A stretch of 9,905 nucleotides of DNA from Candidatus Woesebacteria bacterium GW2011_GWA1_41_7 (lineage in GTDB: Bacteria; Patescibacteriota; Microgenomatia; UBA8517). Of this stretch, positions 4,813 through 9,905 are shown piece after piece. Every line of letters starts with the position of its first letter. Position 1 is the first letter of the stretch. The notes below the pieces were generated by a model that did not search any database, had not been told where the DNA came from, and saw only the letters and a program-made list of their open reading frames with translations. A program made the translations under genes and the position numbers. The stretch lies in assembly GCA_000997405.1 (NCBI GenBank), contig LCBU01000049.1, forward strand, positions 750-10,654, given 5' to 3'.

Positions 4813-6389
4813 ATGTTTGCTAAAATCCGGCTACTCTCGGTATTTTTTATAATACTTTTTCTGGCTTTGACGGCGAGGCTTTTCTGGTGGCAGGTTATAA
4901 ACGGCCGCACGCTTGCAGACCAGGCAAGGAATCAACACACCACTTCAACGCTCACATCTGCTCCCCGGGGTAATATTCTGGCTTCTGACGGTACCCCCTG
5001 GGTAGCCAGGATGAACGCTTGGGATATCTGGGCCAACCCGCGTATATTAAACTATTCCCCATTGGAAGTTGCCAGGAAATTATCTCCACTCTTGGCGGAA
5101 GATTATCTTACCGGTAATGATGCAGTCAAAGAAGCTGTTCTGGCCGAGGAGCAGCGACTACTGCCGCTACTGAAAAAAGATGCCAGCTGGGTGATTTTGA
5201 AGCAGAAAGTATATGACGCCGCAAAGAAAAATATTGAAGCCCTGGATATTGAGGGTATTGGCTACGACGCTGTTGAAGCCTCATATTATCCCGAGGCATC
5301 AAGTGCCGCACAAATTTTGGGTTTTGTGGGAAAAGACAGTGATGGATTGGACATCGGATACTTCGGTTTGGAAGGTTATTATAATCTTCCCTTAAGCGGT
5401 AAGCCGGGATATTTGGGAGGCGAAAGAGATGCAAAAGGTTCACCACTACTTTTGAACGGCTCAACCCAAGTTTCGGCCGTCTCGGGTGTTGATTTATTAA
5501 CCAGCATAGATAAGAGGGTACAGTCAATTATTGAAGAAGAGCTGGAAAAAGGAATTGAAAAATATGGTGCGGCGGGGGGAAGTGTAACGGTAATGGATCC
5601 GAAGACCGGAAAAATTTTGGCAATGGCAAATTTGCCATCGTTTGACCCGTCGGCTTATTCTTCTTACAGTAATTCATTGTTTAAAAACCCTATAATTACA
5701 GACACTTTTGAACCCGGATCCATTCTAAAAGTTGTGGTCATGGCTGCCGGACTTGATGCGGGAGTCGTACGGCCGGACACGGAGTGTGATATCTGTAGCG
5801 GTCCCCTCAAGCTCGATAAATATTAAAAACAGGAATCGATTTGCAGGGTGAAGTTGCTCCAAAACTGAGAGAAAAAGGAACTTGGAACGTGGTTGACCTG
5901 GCGACCACAAGTTTCGGACAGGGAGTTGCTGTAACAGGAATAGAGATGGTCAGGGCGGTGGCGGTTATTGCGAACGGGGGATACTTGGTTACACCCAGGG
6001 TTGTTGATTCTGTTGTCGGCGACGGATGGGAAGAAAAAGCGGTATCTAATGAGCCGGTCAGGATAATAAGTGAAAAGGCAGCCTCAGAAATGACTCAGAT
6101 GATGGTAGAGGCGGCAGGAAGAGGTGAGGCAAAGTGGGTAGCGGTTCCGGGTTATAGTGTGGCCGGGAAAACCGGTACGGCGCAAATTCCGGTTGCCGGG
6201 CATTATGATGAAAAAAACACCAACCACTCATTTGTCGGTTTTGCTTCTCCAAAAAATCCGAAATTTGTAATGTTAGTCACTTTAAAATCCCCCCAGACCT
6301 CCCCTTGGGCTGCAGAAACGGCTGCCCCAGTCTGGTTCGCTATCGCAGAAGATCTGTTTCCGTACTTTGGGATTGCTCCCGACAAGTGA
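4813..6389 (+). pseudogene. ftsI: FtsI/PBP2-type septal transpeptidase, internal deletion and frameshift
   Basis: Class B penicillin-binding proteins cross-link septal peptidoglycan outside the membrane. The first part (4813-5826, 337 aa) has a membrane helix (about 5-25), PRGNILASDG (51-60) of the pedestal domain, GLEGYYNLPLSGKPG (185-199) and the active-site SxxK as SILK (303-306) within FEPGSILKVV. It ends at TAA 5824-5826, just after GPLKLDKY. The second part is in another frame from about 5820 to the TGA at 6387-6389. It starts KTGIDLQGEVAPK and carries the KTGT motif (AAA at 6168) and a normal C-terminus. In intact homologues about 50-60 residues lie between these parts, including the second catalytic motif SxN. 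That motif is absent here, so the junction (5818-5829) marks a loss of about 150-190 nt, 1 mod 3 in length. As written the gene cannot make an active transpeptidase. Confidence 0.85.
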
Positions 6390-6395
6390 TACAAT
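6387..6395 (+). promoter_or_regulatory. Extended -10 promoter for murA nested in the ftsI stop
   Basis: TGATACAAT matches the extended -10 consensus TGnTATAAT with one mismatch. Its TGA is also the ftsI stop codon. The box ends 13 nt before the murA ATG, giving an expected leader of about 7 nt. The best -35 is a weak TTTGGG at 6366-6371 (18-bp spacer), tolerable for an extended -10. No Shine-Dalgarno precedes murA. Confidence 0.5.
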
Positions 6396-6408
6396 ACCTA
6401 TTATTAGT

Positions 6409-7665
6409 ATGTCGAAATTTATAGTACAGGGGGGAGAAAAGCTTGAGGGTAAAATCAAGCTCTCCGGGAACAAAAACTCTGCTCTGAAACTAATTCCTGC
6501 TGCCCTTCTGGCGGATACACCGACCACACTGACAAATGTTCCGGACATTTCCGATGTGGGAGTAATGCTCGATCTCATTTCCAGAATGGGGGTTAATGTG
6601 GTTAGGCACGACCATACAGTTACAATTGATCCTCAGGGGTTATCTTCTTTTGACCCGGATCCGGATTTATCCGCAAAATTCAGAGCCTCAGTTGTTTTGG
6701 CGGCTCCTTTATTGGTTCGGTTTGGAAAAGCTATTGTTACTCCTCCGGGTGGTGATCAAATCGGTGAAAGACTACTCGATACTCATTTTGCAATGATGCA
6801 AAAAATGGGAGTAAATATTAAAAGGAAAGACGGACGTTTTTATCTTGATTGGAAGAAAAAAGTGGCAACAGATATCTTCCTGGACGAGCCTTCCGTCACA
6901 GCAACAGAAATGGGTCTTATGATGGCATCATCGATGTCTCAAAAAATCATAATTGACGATGCTGCAACAGAACCCCACGTCGAAAACTTGGCGCAAATGC
7001 TTTCGGGTATGGGTGCGGATATTTCGGGAATCGGATCAAATGTTTTGGCAATTAAAGGCGGAAAGCTTAGAGGAACAGAGCACAGGGTTTGCCCTGATCA
7101 TATCGAGGGAGGAACGTTTGCTATCGCAGCTGCTATAACAGGCGGAAAAGTGGAGATTGAAGATTTTGAAGCTGAAAAATACCCCATGATTCTCAATTAC
7201 CTGGGCTATATGGGAGTCAATTACAAGGCTTCCGGAAATATACTTACTGTCCTACCTTCACATTTGGCTTCATCCCGAGGTAAGTTTCAAACCCGCCCTT
7301 GGCCAGGTTTTCCTACGGACCTGATGAGCTCTTTTATAGTACTTGCTACGCAAACACAGGGTACCGTAGTCTGCCACGATTGGATGTATGAGTGGAGAAT
7401 GTTTTTTGTGGACGATCTTATTTCAATGGGCGCAAAAATATTTATTGCAGACCCTCACAGAGTAATAGTCAGCGGCCCAACGCCTTTAATGAGTGACAGG
7501 CTTTTTTGTAAAGATATTAGAGCAGGAATTTCAGTAATTTTGGCAGCACTTACAGCCAACGGCAGAAGTGAAATAGAAAACATTGAGGTAGTAGATCGGG
7601 GATATGAAAATATTGGCGAAAGGCTCAGATCCCTCGGAGCTAAAATTTACGAAAAGAATGAATAA
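6409..7665 (+). CDS. murA: UDP-N-acetylglucosamine 1-carboxyvinyltransferase MurA, Asp-type
   Basis: MurA transfers enolpyruvate from PEP to UDP-GlcNAc, the first committed step of peptidoglycan synthesis in the cytoplasm. The 418-aa product has normal length and the inside-out alpha/beta barrel landmarks: GKIKLSGNKNSALKL with K22/N23, SAKFRASVVLAAPLL (89-102), PPGGDQIGERLLDTH (112-126), PGFPTDLMSSF (with the conserved Asp) and DIRAGISVILAAL near the C-terminus. The loop residue that is Cys115 in E. coli is Asp116 here, a natural variant known from mycobacteria and chlamydiae that keeps activity but is not alkylated by fosfomycin. The frame is open upstream to 6367, but the ATG at 6409 matches the family start and follows the nested promoter, 19 nt after the ftsI stop. 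The gene overlaps yvcK by 8 nt. Confidence 0.96.
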   Translation: MSKFIVQGGEKLEGKIKLSGNKNSALKLIPAALLADTPTTLTNVPDISDVGVMLDLISRMGVNVVRHDHTVTIDPQGLSSFDPDPDLSAKFRASVVLAAPLLVRFGKAIVTPPGGDQIGERLLDTHFAMMQKMGVNIKRKDGRFYLDWKKKVATDIFLDEPSVTATEMGLMMASSMSQKIIIDDAATEPHVENLAQMLSGMGADISGIGSNVLAIKGGKLRGTEHRVCPDHIEGGTFAIAAAITGGKVEIEDFEAEKYPMILNYLGYMGVNYKASGNILTVLPSHLASSRGKFQTRPWPGFPTDLMSSFIVLATQTQGTVVCHDWMYEWRMFFVDDLISMGAKIFIADPHRVIVSGPTPLMSDRLFCKDIRAGISVILAALTANGRSEIENIEVVDRGYENIGERLRSLGAKIYEKNE

Positions 7666-8671
7666 AACTCCAAACATCGTAATTATCGGAGGAGGGACCG
7701 GGTCGTATGTACTTGCTTCGGGACTAAGTGATTCAAAAGTCCACATTTCGATGCTTATGACCATGGTGGATGACGGTGGTTCCAATAGGGTTATCCGTGA
7801 CGAGTTTGGTCTTCTTCCGACATCAGGAATCAGGCAGGCGATCCTGGCTTTATCAAAAAACAAGACCGTTTTAAGAAAGCTTTTTACATACCGCTATCAC
7901 CAAGGAGGGGCAGGTTTGGATGGTATGACTTTCGGGAATCTGTTTATGGCTGCAATGGCAGACATAATGGGATCGCAGAAAAAGGGGATAGAGGAAACTT
8001 GCCGCCTTCTTCAGGTAAAAGGAGACATTTTCCCTATAAGCTACGACAACGTCAGATTGGTGGCAGAATATATTGACGGTACGGAAGCTTTTGGGGAACA
8101 TAATATCGATGTGCCAAAATGCCCCGGACTCAGAATTAAAAACCTGAAGACCAAACCTTCCGCGAAGATAAACCCGGAGGCAGAAAAAGCAATCCGAGAA
8201 GCCGACCTTATTATTATTGGTCCGGGAGATTTTTATACAAACACGATTGCCAATTTGGTGGTCGATGGGGTCGTTACTGCACTTAAAAAATCCAAAGGAG
8301 AAATACTTTTTATAGCTAACTTAATGGATTCATGTAGCGAAACTCCCCAGTACTGTTTATCGGATTTCTTTGACGATTTAAAAAAATACATGCCACTTGA
8401 ACTCGTAAAGTATGTTTTAGTTAACAGTAACAATAACTATCCAAAATCGGCCCTTGAGGCATATGCTGCCGAAAGTACCTATCCGATAAAAGACAATTTG
8501 CAAGTTAAAGACATTAACCCGGACGTAAAAATAATTAGAGAGGATTTAATATCCGATAAAGTTCCGGAAAAACAAAAAGGCGACTCTCTGGACAGAAGCA
8601 TGATTAGACACGATTCCGAAAAGCTTCGCAAAGAGATTTTGAAGATTGTCGGTTTGGCTCCCCGACTTTAA
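7658..8671 (+). CDS. yvcK: YvcK/GlmR family protein (CofD-like fold)
   Basis: The 337-aa protein carries the family signature in order: NIVIIGGGTGSYVLASGL (6-23), TMVDDGGSNRVIRDEFGLLP (35-54), SGIRQAILAL, the GMTFGNLFMAAMADI stretch (89-103), DLIIIGPGDFYTNTIANLV (183-201) and ILFIANLMD (216-224). The relatives of this fold are CofD 2-phospho-L-lactate transferases, but the cell-wall neighbourhood and lack of any F420 gene nearby favour YvcK. In Bacillus, YvcK (GlmR) is required on gluconeogenic carbon, binds UDP-GlcNAc and stimulates GlmS; in mycobacteria the homologue CuvA affects cell-wall synthesis. Here it sits directly between murA (8-nt overlap) and glmS (12-nt gap), which suits a regulator of UDP-GlcNAc supply. 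The ATG at 7658 fits the family N-terminus; an upstream in-frame ATG at 7604 lies within murA and adds 18 unlikely residues. Confidence 0.9.
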   Translation: MNKTPNIVIIGGGTGSYVLASGLSDSKVHISMLMTMVDDGGSNRVIRDEFGLLPTSGIRQAILALSKNKTVLRKLFTYRYHQGGAGLDGMTFGNLFMAAMADIMGSQKKGIEETCRLLQVKGDIFPISYDNVRLVAEYIDGTEAFGEHNIDVPKCPGLRIKNLKTKPSAKINPEAEKAIREADLIIIGPGDFYTNTIANLVVDGVVTALKKSKGEILFIANLMDSCSETPQYCLSDFFDDLKKYMPLELVKYVLVNSNNNYPKSALEAYAAESTYPIKDNLQVKDINPDVKIIREDLISDKVPEKQKGDSLDRSMIRHDSEKLRKEILKIVGLAPRL

Positions 8672-8683
8672 TAAATAATAAAA

Positions 8684-9905
8684 ATGTGCGGAATATTTGG
8701 ATACGTCGGTAAAAGGAAAGACGGACAAAAAATAGTATTCGATGGTTTAAAAAGCCTCGAATACCGCGGATATGACAGCTGGGGGGTTGGAGTTGTCCCC
8801 GGTGATGCAAGCGGGCGAATAGCCGTCAAAAAAAGAACCGGAAAGATAGGAAATTCCAATATCGACGACCTACCCGGCGGAAGCCTCTCATTTGGCCATA
8901 CCCGTTGGGCAACTCACGGAGGAGTAACTCAAGCAAACGCACACCCACACCTCGATTGCAGTGGCAAGATTGCAATTATTCATAACGGGATTTTTGAAAA
9001 TTATGAGGAAGTAAAAAACAAACTTCTGTCCGGAGGCCATAAATTTATTTCCGAGACCGACACGGAAACATTGACTCACTTAATTGAGGATAATGCCAAA
9101 AAGGCAACTTTTAGCGAGGCGGTGAGAGCGGCTTTTAACAAAATGGACGGCCTTAATGCCGTTATAGCCGTAAGTACTAAAGAGAAATCGTTGGTTGCCG
9201 CAAGAAACGGATCCCCTTTGGTTATCGGATTTGGAAAAAATGAAAATTTTCTGGCAAGCGATGCGGCAGCACTTCTTCCTTACACCAGGAATGTATATTT
9301 TCTTGAAGACAACGAAATGGCAATTCTGACTCCGGACGGCGTTAACGTATTAGATGTAAAAAGCGGAAAGAAAATTACTCCCGACATAAAGAAGCTTGAC
9401 TGGAAAATTGAGAATGGAGAAAAAGGAAAATACGAATCTTATATGCTCAAGGAAATTTTCGAACAGCCTCAAATCATTTCGGACATCGCAACCTCGGGGG
9501 CAGCGCAAGCCGAAGAAATAGCCGAGATTGTAAGAAAAGCGAGAGGGACTTATCTTGTAGGTTGCGGAACGGCATCCTATGCATGTCTCGCGGGTTCGTA
9601 TTTATTTTCAAAACTCGCCAAAAGGCACGTAAACCCCGCAATTGGCAGTGAATTTGGCTACAGTTTGGATTTTCTGAATAAAGACAGCCTGGTAATTGCC
9701 ATATCACAATCCGGAGAAACTATGGATATTTTGGAATCCGTCAAAAAAGCCAAAGACAGGGGGGCCAAGATTTTGAGTTTGGTAAATGTTCAAGGCTCAT
9801 CCCTATACCGACTGTCGGATTACAAAATGATGATCGGGGCAGGTCAGGAAAGAGCTGTAGCCTCGACCAAAGCTTTTACCGGGATGATCGGCCATCTTAT
9901 TCTCT
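8684..9905 (+). CDS. glmS: Glutamine-fructose-6-phosphate aminotransferase GlmS, partial
   Basis: GlmS makes glucosamine-6-phosphate from fructose-6-phosphate and glutamine, the entry step to UDP-GlcNAc. The frame runs 407 codons to the right edge without a stop, about two thirds of the usual 600 aa. The N-terminal glutaminase domain starts MCGIFGYVG, with Cys2 as nucleophile once Met is removed, followed by EYRGYDSWGVGV (26-37), GHTRWATHGG (71-80), HNGIFENY (100-107) and SETDTETLTHLIEDN (123-137). The linker has ESYMLKEIFEQP. The first isomerase (SIS) domain shows GCGTASY (about 292), ISQSGET (about 340) and ASTKAF (about 393). DSWG replaces the common DSAG. The start is certain because Cys must follow Met. 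Only 12 nt separate it from yvcK, with no Shine-Dalgarno and no room for a glmS ribozyme, so feedback may act through the neighbouring YvcK/GlmR instead (inference). Confidence 0.97.
   Translation, partial: MCGIFGYVGKRKDGQKIVFDGLKSLEYRGYDSWGVGVVPGDASGRIAVKKRTGKIGNSNIDDLPGGSLSFGHTRWATHGGVTQANAHPHLDCSGKIAIIHNGIFENYEEVKNKLLSGGHKFISETDTETLTHLIEDNAKKATFSEAVRAAFNKMDGLNAVIAVSTKEKSLVAARNGSPLVIGFGKNENFLASDAAALLPYTRNVYFLEDNEMAILTPDGVNVLDVKSGKKITPDIKKLDWKIENGEKGKYESYMLKEIFEQPQIISDIATSGAAQAEEIAEIVRKARGTYLVGCGTASYACLAGSYLFSKLAKRHVNPAIGSEFGYSLDFLNKDSLVIAISQSGETMDILESVKKAKDRGAKILSLVNVQGSSLYRLSDYKMMIGAGQERAVASTKAFTGMIGHLIL

Noticed and set aside
5824..6389. TGA or TAA recoding, or programmed frameshifting, to join the ftsI halves
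   Set aside because: About 50-60 residues are missing between the halves, so no recoding or slip could rebuild the enzyme; TGA also ends ftsI as a normal stop.
8672..8683. glmS ribozyme upstream of glmS
   Set aside because: Only 12 nt lie between yvcK and glmS, far too few for the ribozyme.

Overview
The window looks like a chromosomal housekeeping segment of a small-genome bacterium, most likely a Patescibacteria/CPR member and perhaps of the Microgenomates group. This is inferred from gene content, tight packing (gaps of 1-20 nt or overlaps), moderate GC, Gram-positive-like envelope genes (LCP family, MurA, FtsI), an Asp-type MurA, and start codons that mostly lack a Shine-Dalgarno and instead sit just below -10-like boxes. 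TGA is read as a stop (end of ftsI), which argues against the TGA=Gly code of Gracilibacteria/SR1. No phage, IS element, CRISPR array, tRNA or rRNA is visible. The taxonomic call rests on pattern recognition, not a search.

Layout. Minus strand 610-1: 5' part of an LCP (LytR-CpsA-Psr) gene running off the left edge. A roughly 40-bp divergent promoter region separates it from tspO (657-1130, +), glyS (1150-2463, +) and a small membrane-anchored protein of unknown function (2469-3070, +, frame broken). A 133-bp gap follows, holding a good sigma-70-type promoter and three TGGT boxes at exact 10-bp spacing, which look like a MraZ autoregulatory operator. Then comes a dcw-type operon: mraZ (3204-3641), rsmH (3631-4515), ftsL (4517-4809, broken) and ftsI (4813-6389, broken). 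It continues with an amino-sugar module: murA (6409-7665, own nested promoter), yvcK/glmR (7658-8671) and glmS (8684 to the right edge).

How the genes fit together. MraZ and RsmH open the division and cell-wall operon. FtsL and FtsI are the septal complex and its transpeptidase. GlmS makes glucosamine-6-phosphate, the entry to UDP-GlcNAc. MurA commits UDP-GlcNAc to peptidoglycan. YvcK/GlmR is known in Bacillus as a UDP-GlcNAc-binding regulator that stimulates GlmS. LCP enzymes attach glycopolymers to peptidoglycan.

The most notable observations are these. (1) Three genes in this stretch (the 2469 gene, ftsL, ftsI) each have a frame break. In ftsL and ftsI it comes with a missing internal segment: the membrane helix of ftsL and the SxN-motif region of ftsI. 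All three shifts fit a loss of 1 mod 3 nt, so assembly error and real decay must be told apart. (2) There is a TGGT-type MraZ operator. (3) GlyRS carries a C2H2-finger-like insert. (4) MurA has Asp in place of the catalytic Cys. (5) The order murA-yvcK/glmR-glmS is tight. (6) Several genes appear leaderless. I see no clearly new multi-gene system; most of the window is ordinary core metabolism.
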